From Pseudoscleropodium purum (Eukaryota; Streptophyta; Bryopsida; Hypnales; Brachytheciaceae): 64,000 bases of DNA. Positions 10,434 through 23,381 of this stretch are shown here, piece by piece. Under the pieces are notes generated by a model that was not told the DNA's origin, ran no database searches, and was given only the letters and a program-made list of their open reading frames with translations. The stretch lies in NCBI GenBank assembly GCA_963969395.1, contig OZ017797.1:558001-622000 (forward strand), read 5' to 3'. The translations under genes and the position numbers were made by a program. Within the stretch, counting starts at the first letter, position 1. Each line of letters starts with the position of its first letter.

Positions 10434-12480
10434 CCTCCATTAGGTTGGGGAGAATTGCCCCCCTCGCTTGGCCCCTCCAAGTCATTCAAGGGTGCAAGTA
10501 CTCTAGTTGCAAATATGAATTTAAAAATTGCAAATTTTATCATGCATGGAAAATTTTCAAAATTTAGCATTTTTTCAAAGGGATGAGTAAAGGGGTCAAT
10601 TCACCCCAACCTGTCAGGCCACTTGGGGGCGGCAGGTATGTAATTTATTCTTGCAATGAAATCCCATTTCATTTGTGTCAGAAAAAAATTTAAAAAAATG
10701 TACACTATTAATACATTGATGAAAGCAAAATGTACCTCTATGTCATGATTGCTTTTAGAGCATGGGCACTTTTTGAGTAGACTACCTTAACATAAAGTGT
10801 TTGATAGATGACAAAGAATCCTACTAAGAAAGAAAGAAGTGTGGAATTTTGTGTGAATAGGGGAGGTCTTGCATAGTAGTTTGACTTTCAATGAGTTTTT
10901 TGTTGTTGTTTTTTTTAGCAAATGATTCACACAATATCCAAAAGGATGATTTTCATGATGACTAGATTGTCCTTAAAGGGTTCAAATTGAAGTCATAAGG
11001 TAATTGCATGTAATTGCAAATTGTTTCTAAATTTGACTCCAAAAGATTTTTTAAAGCCTAAATGTACAACTTTTATTTATAAGAGTCTAGAGTTGATTTT
11101 GGAACACCTAATTTGAGCACTTTGAAATTCATAGTTTATGAACATGCAATATTCAAATAGTGTATTATAAAAGAATCTAAAATCCCTTTTCACCAATAAG
11201 ACTAAAGAAAACTTTTGTAGTTCTATTATTAAATATAATTTTTAAAGTTTTAGAAAGCCCAAAATTTGGATTGCAATATTTTTTTTTGTGTATTTGACAA
11301 AGCAAGTGTACAAATTGAAATATATAGTAGTAACAAAAATGTATATTCATGTTGATCTAGATGCTGTGATTTACATGGTTCCCAATTTTGATCAATACCG
11401 CTCTTTATACATGTGTGAGGTGTTCAAAAATGACTACCAGTAAGAATTCTACTTACATAGTACTATATTTGAGCATGATAAGACATAGCCATGCTAAAAT
11501 GACATACAATGAAATTTGTTAATAGTTGCTAATTTCTAATTTCAATGGTGTGTATCTTGTCATACTTTAGTACAAAGTTTATCTTCTAATAGTCAAATAC
11601 GGTACTATATATACAAACAAAGAATGCACCTATTGTTGGTCCAATAATCATAGTATTTTGGTGACTACCTTGGTCATGGGGGTTGTGTCCCAAGAAGGTT
11701 TAGGGTTGAGCTCTTCTACTGATGTCTACCATTTTGCTAAATAGTGATGGAGCTTCTTGGCATGCAATATATCTAAGTGTCACTAGTGTGGCCTGTGCCA
11801 TTGCCTCGATCAAATAAAAGTAAACGTAATTTTTTAATTTTTTAATTTTTTAAATTCATCATAACTTAAAAATTCAACTACTTTCACATGGTACTTCAGA
11901 ATGCCACAAAACAAAGCCTTTGCACCCCTCTTAGCTGAGAGCTTTCCAACAGTATCATGAATGCAACCAGGGACGAACCATCCGGGAAGTCTCAAGGTAA
12001 GAAACAAAACAAAGCAAACAACCAGCCTAACTTATGGTGTGGATGTATGCAGACTGACCCATTCAACTGTAAATTAGAATGGTATGCTTCACATTTTACA
12101 GTACCAGTTAAGACTTAGTGTGTCTGCATCAAGTCAATTGATACAAACTTGTCTGTCAGCCCAGTGGTTTTCTCTTCCCTCCAGTCAGTTGATCCATGTC
12201 TGGTTTCTCAAAAGTGTTGAGGAAAAAAGGAGAGTTATTCTAGTGATGCACATTTCAAAAACTGGAATGTACACCATTAGTACAATTTTGTTTGGAATGG
12301 GCTGACTCCCATTTGGACTGTTACAAGCAGAGTTACCTTATAGAAGGGGTTGGTGTCCCAGTTTCATGTGAGGCAATTCTTATTGTCCTCTCCTCATGCT
12401 TCAATTCTCATCTTTTCACACTTATAGTTGGGCTGCCACAACCATTGTTCTAACTTTCAAGGCTTTGAGGTGAGAAGAAG
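10434..12480. other. AT-rich spacer with repeat fragments
   Basis: It holds G-rich patches near 10.4-10.6 kb, three tandem copies of TTTTTTAA near 11830-11855 and one member of a dispersed family at 11610-11707. That family (ACAAAGAATGCACCTAT followed by TTGGTCATGRGGG) recurs at 16083, 16172 and 32009. No gene is visible. Confidence 0.45.
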
Positions 12481-12489
12481 AAGTATTTA

Positions 12490-12860
12490 GAAGTCATAGA
12501 ATTACCTAGAAGTGATAACTTAAGTATCTCAATTTGTAGGATATCGCAAATTTGTAGAGAAACTGGGCTCAATGTATGCAAACACAAGGCTGCATAAGAA
12601 TGAAAAAAAAAATTCTTTAATTTCTTAAGACTAGATAATTTTATTCAATATAAATATGGATTTTTCATTTAGACTAATTTTGGTCTCATAGATTGACCTA
12701 TTATGGTTAATTTTGGCACTTCTCCCTACATCAAGAAGGAAGAGAGATGAATGGATAAGAAGATACAAACAAAGAATCTTATTCAATGAATACTACATCC
12801 AATTGTGGACAACAATAGTTTAGCCTATAAAGCCATTAAAGGAAGTTGTTTGAAATAGAT
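12490..12860 (+). repeat. Repeat with inverted partner at 16.45-16.79 kb
   Basis: The block matches 16450-16785 in reverse complement over about 350 bp with many differences. Shared landmarks are CCAATTGTGGACAACAATAG on one side and TTGTGGACAACAATTGGATG on the other. The two arms enclose about 3.6 kb, including the GC-rich MITE. It is probably an old transposon copy. Confidence 0.6.
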
Positions 12861-15558
12861 ACTTCTACCATAGTAAAGAAAAGTAGAGAAAGGAAAATAA
12901 TCAACTTCCGAAGCAAAGAAAACAAGTTATGGATAGACTAGGATAGAAGAAACACGCCAAATGGACAACACCATGAAAAGATGCAAACTATTGCATGTGA
13001 AGGTCAAATTTGGCATAAATTAAGTCATTTTTGTAAAAAAGTGCCATGTGTCATCTTGTGAGTGGTGTGAGGTAATTTGACCTCCTAAGAATTTGACATG
13101 AAAATTCAATTTTAGCACCTAAGTACCAAATCAAATCTTCAAGTATATAATTGTTGTAGTATTTGAGTAGAATCCATAAAGAAACTCAACTTTCTTATTT
13201 TTATTTCTTCCTTGCAATCTGTGGTCATTGTATAACTAACTATAGGACAAGTCAATGATTCTCTTTGTGATGAGGAAGATATTATGCTTCATAAAAATAC
13301 TTGGAAGGGACTAACTACTTAATTTGAGGATTGGGGATGATTGAGGAGTCAAATATTAAGACAACTTTGTTCCTTATAGGCATCCCCATTTCAAAGATGT
13401 AAAAAAGCCCCTTGCCTTATTGACAAACAATGTTATGTGTGTTTGTATTTTGTTTTATCTTATTTTCTTTTAATCTCTGATGAAGAAACTCATATATTTC
13501 TAATTCATTTGTTTTTCAATTCCAAATATGTTTCTTTCACAAAATTTATACAATTATATTAGAAATTTGAATTTCTATTAACCCTATAAGGACGGGCCAA
13601 TCTCCAAAGAAATCATCATTTTCTAATACTACGGGAATCAATCGCTTAAGAAAATAGAAAAGTATTCATTGGAAGTCAAACTATTGTAGAAGATGTTCCC
13701 TTTTCACAACAAAACTCTGAAGATAAATAGTTGCACTTCTGTCCTATTGGATGGACACTTAGTGTCTGCGGCAACGTTATAGGGTTAAGGATTTCTTTTT
13801 CTTTCTTTCAAGTGACAAGATTTATCTACTTCAAGACTACTAACCTTTAAATGAAAATTCAAACATAATTTACCAATGCAAGAAAGGCACACCATCTTTT
13901 TACAAAAATATAAAAAAAAATTGGCCTAATTAATACTTAGCAAATGTCAATTTAAGTAGAGTTTGGTGACTATAATCTTGGAAAGGAATATATTTTAAGT
14001 TGCACAAAAAATAGAGAGAGGAAACACAATTGTTCTATAATGTTAAGATAGTGACCATTCAAGCCATGAATCTTGATCTTTTGACTAAAAATTACTTATA
14101 ACAAAATTATTAATTTTACTATAGTTTTGGTCATATGACATAGACAATATCTAAATGAAGATTCAATTGATGAAATCTTCTATATTATGAACATTTTTTT
14201 ATTTTTACATGTGGATTCTAACGCAATTTTCTTCTAGTGGAGGTAGCAATTTTACAATCACAAAATTGTAGTTTTGTCAATTTTTCAACTTCTAGGATTT
14301 TAAAACTTTTACACCAATTTAAATCACTACATTTCTTAATGAATTTAGCATGGCTATATATGAATGATCATGAGAAAAAAATTGACAGAGGTCACTTTTT
14401 TTAAAGTTTTTATTGTTTATCCTTTGATTGTACGTTTGGCGTGCCATACCAATTCTAAGACAATAAATGTACTAAATTTACTAAATTTGTACAATGAAAA
14501 AATAGAAAAACCATGAACAATTTTTTCTAGTATTAAAATCTTTCATATTAGATGAGCCTCACATATATTGGATGTTGAGATACAAACCATTTTGAACATC
14601 CATTTCAAAAAATTGTAGAGTAGATTTAGAAAAGTCATAAATTGATTATGCTTATACAAGTTCTTTGCATGACCACAATTTTTAGGTTTGACATATGAAA
14701 AGACAATTGAAAGACTGTAACCCCTAATTTCCCAAGGCCATTTTTTTTTGTCAAAAACCACTCAAAACTGCCGTTTTTACTGCATTCATCCAAGAATACA
14801 AAAAAATTCATTTTTTTAGAATCTAACCATAGGATCTTATACTTTACTTGTCTTAGCTCACATGGTTAAAATTTCATGTAGTTTGACAATATAGATTGGA
14901 AGATATTAGCATTCAAAGTTGAAAAAGAAAGTTTTTTGGAACACTGGCTTGCAATTTCAGATGACTTTGATTGCTAATTGTGAATTTTTTTTACACTATA
15001 GACTTTGAATTAAAAAAAATTTATATTGAAGAATTGAGTTGAAATTCTAGGAAAAAGAATTAAAAACAAACAAAACTTGATTTTCATTCTTTAAAAAAAT
15101 GCTAAGTAAAAGTAGGTCCGAGTTTGGAAAAAAAATTAAATCATTAATAACTCCAAGATGGGATTGGAAGATAATAATTCCAATGGTGAGATTGTTTTAG
15201 CAAGCAAACAAAACATTCTTCAAAAAAATTGTGAAAAATTGTGAAAATTGCATTTAGAAATGAACCCTACAAGTTATTTTTTCAGGAAGATGCTAAAATT
15301 GCCCAAAAAACAAAATTGTCATTAACTTTCTCATTATTCATCGAAATAGAACGAATCAAATCTTCACATATTGAAAAAAAAAATTTTCAAGGGAAAAAAA
15401 ATGAAAATTTATTTTGATTTTTTGCAATTAATTTTGTGCTACCTACCGAGTTCAGTTTCAGGCTTTTTGTGGTATAACTTTTGCTCCCGAGCACCAATTG
15501 AAATAAAAATTATATACCCACATAAATAATAAGTTTTTCTATCTTATGAGAAAGTTTT
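12861..15558. other. AT-rich spacer
   Basis: It contains the 13.02-13.43 kb blocks that are related to 4.7-5.3 kb. The rest is low-complexity AT-rich DNA without a gene that I can support. Confidence 0.45.
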
Positions 15559-15566
15559 AAAACAAT

Positions 15567-15922
15567 CAGGTTGACGAATCTCTACGTCAGCCCGAAAAAG
15601 GCGTCCGTAACCTGGACGTCCGGACGGTCGGACATCCGTACACACGGACGTAGCGTCCTTTCCGCCATCGGAAAGCGGACGCCTCAACCGCGGCGGACGG
15701 GCGGGGCGGACGAGATGGGCGGATGGACGACCGCAGGACGGTTGGAATAGGGCGGTCGGGGAAGCGGACGGGGGAGATGGTCAGCGGTTGGAGCAGTCAA
15801 GCGGTCCAGGCGGATGGTCCAGGCGGACGCTGCGTCCTCTAGACTTGCGAATGTCAGCGGACGCTGCGGACACAGCGTCCGCGGTTGGACGTCCCGGACG
15901 TCCGACCGTCCTGTCAACCCTG
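15567..15922. mobile_element. GC-rich hAT-type MITE with 8-bp target duplication
   Basis: A 356-bp GC-rich segment sits abruptly in AT-rich DNA. It begins CAGGTTGAC and ends GTCAACCCTG, which are inverted repeats with one indel and the CAGGG-type terminus usual for hAT elements. It is flanked on both sides by the exact 8-bp direct repeat AAAACAAT (15559-15566 and 15923-15930), the target-duplication size of that superfamily. Subterminal GGACGGTCGGAC (15622-15633) pairs with GTCCGACCGTCC (15900-15911). The interior is a dense array of GGACG/CGTCC words, compatible with transposase-binding subterminal repeats or a foldback. There is no transposase, so it is non-autonomous. The intact target duplication argues for a fairly recent insertion. 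Confidence 0.85.
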
Positions 15923-15930
15923 AAAACAAT

Positions 15931-17320
15931 TCACCAAAAATTGAGATCATAGGAACTTGCCCGAAATCTAATTTGTCCCTTGAGGGGACCATGGGAATTT
16001 AGAGGTTAATCCTCTTTTCCATTTTTAACTTGAGGAAAGAGTGGTTGATGATGGATGACTTCATTGTTCACTCACTTCAATGTAGAAACAAAGAATGCAC
16101 CTATAAGTCTAATAATCAAAGCGATTTTGGTGACTTCCTTGGTCATGAGGGCCACATCCATTAAGGATTAAAAACAAAGAAATAAAAAACGCACCTATTG
16201 ATCCAATAATTGAAGCCACTTTGTTCATGACAAGCACATCCATTAAAGGTTAAAAACAAACTTAAGGCATTTCGGGGGTTAAATAATTATTCTGAATACA
16301 AGAGCTTAATTCCATGCATGGTCAAAGTCTCTCTTTGCTGTAGTAAATACTATACTTCACACAGCACCTTAGGGAACTCCATGGATCAACCAAAATAAGG
16401 CCACTAAGGTAGAAGTACCTATTTTAGATAGGCTCACAGGCCCCATATAATTGCTTTGTAGGCTAACCTATTGTGGACAACAATTGGATGCAATGGTCAT
16501 TTAAAATGATTCTTGGTTTGTACCTTTTTGTCTACTCATCTTTCTTTCCTCTTGGCCTAGGGAGAAAAACCAAAGTTAACCACAAATAGGTGAGTCTATG
16601 AAATTGGAATAGGTCTAGGTGCAAATTAAAAACATTTTTATATTCAATAAAATATTCTTTTTTGGAGATTTTTTTTTTTTTTTTGGCATTCTTCTATAAC
16701 CTTATTTTTGCACACATTGAACTCAGTTCCCCCATGACTTTTCCACCAGTTTGAAATGCTTAAGTTATCCAAAATAGGTACTTGTACCTTATTAAGATTA
16801 CAATCGAATTAAACATAACAGTAAGTAAGTTAGCCCCTAAACATTTGGATCCATTTCCAAATTTGATGATTCAAGAAAAACTATTATAAAGTGTTATTTG
16901 GAAGAATATTTCGGGATTGATGTACGAATGAAAGTTGTAGATTTTGAATTGTAGATTCTATCCATACAGTTAGATTCACTAGTGCTATCACCAATATTTT
17001 TCTATAAATTTTGAAAGGGGAATTTCAAAATTCCTTCTATATTCAATGGCAAGCAAACTATTATCATTTTTTGAGTAAAACTTGGTTGGAACGGATTTGA
17101 AATGAGGTTATCTTGATATGGTGATTTTTTGAAATTTTTGTGTTCATTACATCTAGGACCTTATATTTTCTGACTAATTTGATTTTGAACTAGAGTCAAT
17201 GCAATTTGACCACTTGACATACTTCCGCATTTGTAAGTTTAGAAAAAATAGTTATTCTAGTAACACCAAATCCAACCATTAGATAAGACAAGAACTTAAT
17301 AGAGTATCTCCCAAAATTAG
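15931..17320. repeat. AT-rich spacer with two tandem members of a dispersed repeat
   Basis: Members of the ACAAAGAATGCACCTAT family lie next to each other at about 16083-16170 and 16172-16250. The inverted partner of the 12.5-kb repeat lies at 16450-16785. A long T run is found near 16670-16685. No gene is visible. Confidence 0.5.
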
Positions 17321-18164
17321 GATGACTTTCATCCAAGCAGGAATGAGACAGAAACAAGAACTTCAATCTGTTCATCGTCCCAAAAATGGACGTCGGAGCG
17401 CCTCCAGGGTTAAAACCCTTGTCTGTTTCTTGACCACGCGTGGCCGGTTCCTTGACCTCTCGGCTTTGGTCTCCTCTCCTCCTGAGGTAGTCAGAGCTTA
17501 TCCTTTCCTGCTTGGAATCAAACTTCGGTCCAGGGTGGGTCGGTCGGTCGGTCCTGGCAACGTCTTGACGTCACCTCATCATTGATTGTAGGCCCTTTCA
17601 GGTGTGTCCAAAATGTCAAAGTAACGAAGTTAAGTTATACTACTCTTTCTCCCTCGGTCATGTACAAACAGGTGTTGAACATACAAACTGCATTGGCTCT
17701 AGGTCAGTCTACTTCTTATGTAACCTAAAGCCTCACTCATAAGTTAAGGTACTGAAACATCATGTACACATGCACGTTCCTTTCTTTGCGCCAAACAGTA
17801 CTCGGAAGCTTTCGGAAAGGGATTCGGAAATGAAAAGAAAAGAAATTTGTGCTTGTGAATTTGGGTCAGATTCTGAATTTATGATCATGACTGAGTCATT
17901 TGCAAGCTTTGGTCGGACTGCATGCACAAGAGGCTCTCACAATGAAACTGAGTAGAGTACAGAACGAGTTCCCTCAGTCTGCATTTTGAATTTCATGTCT
18001 TATCTTATCACATTTTCATGGATATTCATTTGGTAAAATTGTTGTAATGCCAGTTGGGTGGTGTTCAGGAATTGCCTACACGGTATCAAAACTACTAATA
18101 CTGTAGTTCATCCCTGTTACCTGATCGTGGTCTGCAAACACTGGTAGCAATTGAATATTTGCAG
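17321..18164. other. GC-richer stretch upstream of the orphan exon
   Basis: A patch at 17370-17580 is clearly richer in GC than its surroundings. It contains the small palindrome AGGGTTAAAACCCT and a GGTC tandem (near 17537-17552). It may hold upstream exons or the promoter of the gene that ends at 18298, but I could not connect any exon to that gene with confidence. Confidence 0.3.
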
Positions 18165-18298
18165 GAGGCAACACAATAGTTGGTCGTGCACGGATAGATG
18201 TCGACCGCCAGACAATTTGTACACTGGCTCAAGCCCCAGAGGATGCTGACAGGCGAGCCAGGTCTCGTATGAGATTCCTCAACTCTTATAATTACTAA
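18165..18298 (+). CDS. Orphan terminal exon, unknown protein
   Basis: An acceptor (ATTTGCAG) at 18164 opens a frame of 44 codons that ends in TAA at 18296-18298. The peptide includes TIVGRARIDVDRQTICTLAQ and then PEDADRRARSRMRFLNSYNY. Balanced charge, regular codon use and a good acceptor make this look like a genuine last exon, not chance. I do not recognise the family. Upstream exons are not obvious in 17.3-18.1 kb, so the gene may be split by a long intron, partly lost, or a pseudogene remnant. Confidence 0.4.
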
Positions 18299-19870
18299 CT
18301 TAGTAAGTGTAATCCTTTGCGCAAATTAAACTGTTCTTCCAAGGAACTTCGCGCGAAAAATCCCATTACAACACATGCTGAAGTCCACAGTCAAAAGTTC
18401 AGAGGCGTTTGTCACAATGAAATTTTACCTGTCATGATCAAATACCTGTCCTACAGGGATGCAAAGGCAAACTTCAGATTTTCATCATACTGTTTTTCGA
18501 TCTTACAGAAAGCTCATCATTTCAAAGAGAACAAAAAGGAAAAAAATTCCCAACATTTCTTTACAGAAATCGGCACCTTTACTGTGTTTCTCTAAACATA
18601 AACATATATATATATATATACACGTGATTCACACAAGGAAGTTTTTGCTGAAGGACTGTGAATATACAATATATATGATCTAGTCGTTACTATGAGTGGC
18701 TTTCAGTACTCTCCGGTCCACTAGATCGAAAAATATGATAACTTAGGGGCGCTTCACACATGAGCCGATCAAGTCGAGAGACTGTGGGAGTTCATGGCCA
18801 AACTTTGGGCAAGAGTCCAAAGAAATGGGCAATAAATGAGCAATTTAACAGACTTTCGACCATTGTCACGTAGGAGCTTGGGCTAACATGTAGGCACTTT
18901 GGAGGGTGACGGACTTTGGATTGTGCCGCCTTGTGTGAAGGGTTGAGAAGCCAAAGTCGGGATTTTCTTAAATTTGATTGGTGGAGGCCGACGGACTCTC
19001 AACCTTGGGCCCATGTGCAAAGCGGCCCTTACTCAACTGTATTAGAAATAAGGACACCTCCTTTACAAGTAGGGTGATTCACAACAGTACCCTGAGCCCT
19101 TAAAAATATCAGATAGATACATGAAGGTCATGATATGACCAAAGTATCGAATTTAGAAATATGCCAGCCGGGATGCCAGCGTACATAGCTAGCTAGTAGT
19201 TGCTGCCGTGTGAAGCAGTCGCGAAGCACGTGAAGAATGTAGAATTGTATAAATAACTTACACTACACAGGAGGAATGACCGAAGAGGATGCGAAAGACG
19301 AAGAATTTATGCAAATTGGCAGAATTACAGGAACAGTGAGCGACGAGAGGTGCATTGAAGCCGCATTACCTTTGCTAGCTAGCTAGGGTGGGTGGCGTCG
19401 ATCAAGCAAAGTTACCGAACCTGAGTGAAAGGCGGCAGGAGGTTGGATTTTTTTTCAGGAGGTCGATCGCGAGAAGATCGTGAGAAGCAACAGTGTCTAC
19501 GCATGCAAAGGGCGGACTGCCTGAAAGCAGGAGCTCCGCTCGAAGGAGGGACCCAGCGTCATGCAGGCCTTGCAAATTGGGTCCCCAACCAACACAGCAC
19601 CATCAAGGCAGCTGCTGCAACCTCAGCAGCGGCGTCATATCGTCTCCACAGTGTACCAGACAGACCACTCGTCTCAATCTGTTTTGACATAGCTTCTACC
19701 TCCCGCGAAGTAAGCTACCTCCGGCTGTGCACAGTAGTTGCGTTCCTCCCCTCGATCGCCGCCAGACAGTTGATCGCGCGCTTAGTGTCTGACTACCGTA
19801 CCTACGTCCGACGTCGCCACCCACGGGAGCCTCATCTTCGCGCTTGTCATCCTCCGATCCGTGCCGCCAA
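18299..19870. other. Spacer and distal upstream region of the NAC gene
   Basis: It contains an (AT)n microsatellite at 18602-18620 next to a CACGTG G-box (18621-18626), a second CACGTG at 19227-19232, and GCTAGCTAGCTA runs near 19187 and 19375. From about 19.3 kb GC content rises. The frame at 19425-19883 has no recognisable domain and I do not call it a gene. Confidence 0.4.
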
Positions 19871-19877
19871 ATTATTG

Positions 19878-19885
19878 CTATAAAT
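19878..19885 (+). promoter_or_regulatory. Possible TATA box of a long NAC leader
   Basis: CTATAAAT occurs at the edge of a GC-rich stretch, which would place a start site near 19.91 kb and give a 5' leader of up to 1.5 kb before the NAC start codon. That leader would contain small upstream frames, for example a 30-codon frame from ATG 19940. A second, weaker candidate, TTTAAATA at 21331-21338, would give a leader of only about 35 nt. The sequence alone does not decide between them. Confidence 0.3.
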
Positions 19886-21398
19886 GTCCGCCCTCAACCT
19901 TGTTTCAAGCCTTCACCTGAGCGAGAGAGCTGTTGCTTCATGAGCCTGTTGCTTGCGCCGCAATTCTTGTCTGTCTTCGTCTTATTGTCGTCGTCCGGGT
20001 TGCATATAATATTTTCTGAGGGATCCGGCTGAGTTTTGGTTGCGGAAGGGCTTCTTGTTGTGAAGAATTTCCTTGGGGGCTGAGGGAGATCGCGTGTAGC
20101 ACAATCGTTGTCGGTGTTGAATTGGTAGAACGTACGTGCTGCTTGCAATTCCATCTTCGCTACTTGGAGGGGGTTCAGTTTCACCGTCGGTAGTACCGTA
20201 GTACTACAAAATAATACAGGTTTTTGTTCTGCACCTGTTTGGGAGTTGAAATCGAACGTGTTGATATATTACTTTGCAGTCGATCTCGTGTTTGATTCGG
20301 TCCGCTCCTTGCCGGAGTGTTTGATGGAAATTGAAGGAACCTGCTGCGAGGGCCTGCAGTGAGGGAACTCAGAAAGTTAGCGGTTACTTATCCCAAAACT
20401 CGAAGTAGTTCTGGATTGCGCGGAAGCACTTAATTTACTGTACCCTGAATTAAACTCCGCAGTTTGCGACAGAGTCTGAGTGAAACATAGAGGCTGGCAC
20501 AATTACATGCATGCATGGATTGATCTTTGTCAGCCGCCCTAGGTTTTTTGCTTCTGAAGAATCCTTCAGACTAGGAATTGTGTGTAGAGAGAACAAGAAT
20601 TTGTGAAAACTGTGAATTATACCTTCAAAGACAAAGATATAATCTCTGTAGAAAGGTTGAAGCCTTGATGGATTGAGGTAGGCCGAAGCTTGCAAGGAAT
20701 TTTGCAGGATTTCAATTCCTATCTTTTGCCTGCCGAGAGAGATTGAAGAGTCAGGGGTATTCTACTCACTGGCTCGCTGTCGGTAAAGCGCCAGACGTAT
20801 CAAGTGTCTGAATTGAACCAGAAACGTGAAAACGGGACGCACGGGGGCCTCGCTTGCTAGGGTGGGTGGTGAGGAAGGCCAGGGAAGGCATCAATTTCTG
20901 TGGATATGTGAACATGTTGGTCTAGAATCGCGTAGACGTGGAGTCGAAGCCGGTGGTAGCAGCCGAGTCCCAAGAGCTCGCTACACAAGCTATGAGAAAA
21001 GTGCTAGAATCAATGGTCACTAACTTGTCATTTCCTTCAGTCCCACAGTTGATCCTTCTCAGTTGCCCGACCATACTCGCGTACTCTTCCAAGCCCCCTT
21101 CGGCTAATCAGACTGGTGTTTGCCAGAACCACCCAATCTAGCCGGATCATCATTATTCCTGCCTGGGAGCTTCAAGCAGGCAATTCAGTGTAGGCCCAGG
21201 AACAGTGTCGCAGGATTAGCTCAAGTCTGTTGCGTTCACTGCCGAGGAAAGGAGGCATTTCGTATTTACATCAATCCAAGTGTGGTCAAATTTTGAAACG
21301 TCATCGACATCATTTGGGCTATCACATAGCTTTAAATATTGTCACCGTACCAGTACTTGAGTCTGGTGGCCAGGGAAAGTGCGAGCTTGGTCGGAGCC

Positions 21399-23381
21399 AT
21401 GGTGCATAGGGAAACAGGAGGGTCCATTGCCCAACTGCAATTACCTCCAGGGTTCCGGTTCCACCCCACTGACGAGGAGCTTGTGCTGCACTACCTTCGC
21501 CACAAGGCCGACTCGCAGGTGTTTCCAATTCCAGTCATCGCCGAGGTTGACCTCTACAAATTCGACCCTTGGGATCTCCCTGGTACGTCACTGAGCCTTT
21601 ACTTTGCCTTCAACCGTGCCATACTTGCAGAATACTTATCATATGTAACAATATGTAGATCGATTAACCATTTGTTCGTATGTATCTTGCAATTGGATAG
21701 GGTTGAACGATGCAGCACACATACCTGGACACGTAAACAGTCATAAAATTCATTTCCTTTCTGAAGTTATCTTGTAATAGGCATGCGCTTGAGAGTTTGA
21801 GAAAGGAATTCAATTCACAATTACATGCAAGGTAACATGCTTGACAGAGGATTAGTTGTGGATGCAGATAATGTTCTATCAATGAACTCAGTCACCGCAC
21901 ATGGTTGGTTTAAAATTATATTTTTATGATAACTGTAATTTTGTTTTTTGAAGACAGATCCGTACTAACATGGTACTTTTGTGGTGATGGACGCATATTG
22001 AAGACAAGGCGTTGTTCGGGGAGAGGGAATGGTACTATTTTTCACCGCGGGACAGGAAATACCCGAATGGCGCCAGGCCCAACCGAGCCGCAGCGAGCGG
22101 TTACTGGAAAGCCACCGGGACGGATAAGCCGATCCACATGAGCAACGGCCACGGCAAAGTGGGCGTCAAGAAGGCACTCGTTTTCTACAGAGGAAAAGCT
22201 CCCAAGGGCGAGAAAACCAACTGGATCATGCACGAGTACCGCTTGGCGGAAGGAGTGGCCCGCTCGGCTCCCCATCACCGCCGAGGCTCCCTCCGCGTAT
22301 GTCCCCATTTCTCATTATTAAAACTACTCCCTTTGGGATCCATCTGAAGTTAGGTCACTTGCTGTTGTTTAACTTTTAAAGGACCAAGGACCAATTCACG
22401 CTTTGAAATTGTTAGTGAGATTCAATTGATCATATTGTGAAAATAATATTTCAGATGGGACAAAATTCTGAATAATTAGAGTTCATTGCCTGTGTTGGTG
22501 AAGAATCAAAGAAAACTAGATGAAAGAGAGTCCCCTTATGACGAATTCAAAACATGAAGGCCTCTTGGTCAATTCCTTTCTCTTCATTTGCGTTGGCTGG
22601 GAGGGGTGTGAAACTTGAGCTCTCGCCTGTGACCTGACTGTGCATCGGCTTTTTGTTATTACAGCTGGACGACTGGGTGCTATGCCGAATTTACAAAAAA
22701 TGCACGCAAGCGCAACGCGCCACCAAGGAGAACGACACTTCCTCTATGGAAGAGGTTCTCGCGTCCCTCCCTGAAATCGACGACATTCTCCCTCACCGTC
22801 ACCCTCTCGGCGGCGTCTCCGAATCCACTCCGCAGCAGCAATCACTAATACCACCCGAAACCACGTCTGAGAGCGGATACCTAATGGACAGCCTCCACAG
22901 AGGCATGATGCCGAACAACGGCGTCGTCTCGATGCAGAAACATTTGCAGACGGCGAGCGCAGTGACCAATGAATGGAGACGCATGGACACAACGTACGGC
23001 AATCACAACCACAATCACAGGTACACCATGGCATCATCGCAGGCCATGGCGTCCTTGGCTCCGAGACCACAAACCCTAAACACGACGGGACTGCCAATGG
23101 CGATGAATCATCAGTTCCAGCAGCCCACGCAAAGGTCGTACAATCACCAGGCGCTCATAGCCGTGGAGAAGCCAGGCATTGGAGCCCGCTCTGCATCTGA
23201 CGAGGAAGTTCAAAGCGCGCTTCGATGCAGCAGGGGTTTTAGCAGCAACAACGACGGGTCGTTGGAGGCCATGTTTCCGACTATGAGCTTCGAAAACAGC
23301 CATGCCCAGTCGACGCTCTCTTATGCAAACCCGTCTATGGCGACCAGCAGCTGGTTCAACTCCAGCTACGACTGCTCGTGA
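21399..23381 (+). CDS. NAC: NAC-domain transcription factor (ATAF/NAP-like stress NAC)
   Basis: Three exons are read at 21399..21582, 22004..22296 and 22665..23381, encoding 397 aa. The N-terminal NAC domain runs in order through [19 protein letters not shown] (A), [22 protein letters not shown] (B, split in the text at the intron between P and D), [15 protein letters not shown] (C), [18 protein letters not shown] and [19 protein letters not shown] (D), and [10 protein letters not shown] to [12 protein letters not shown] (E). Introns fall at the conserved NAC positions. The C-terminal ~235 residues are Ser/Asn/His/Gln-rich and end WFNSSYDCS, typical of a variable activation region. Proteins of this type bind CACG-core promoters as dimers in the nucleus. 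The ATG has a good context (GCCATGG) and no earlier in-frame ATG exists. Confidence 0.93.

Noticed and set aside
19425..19883. 152-codon frame upstream of the NAC gene
   Set aside because: GC-rich open stretch with no recognisable domain and competing frames. It could be leader or promoter, so I did not call a gene.
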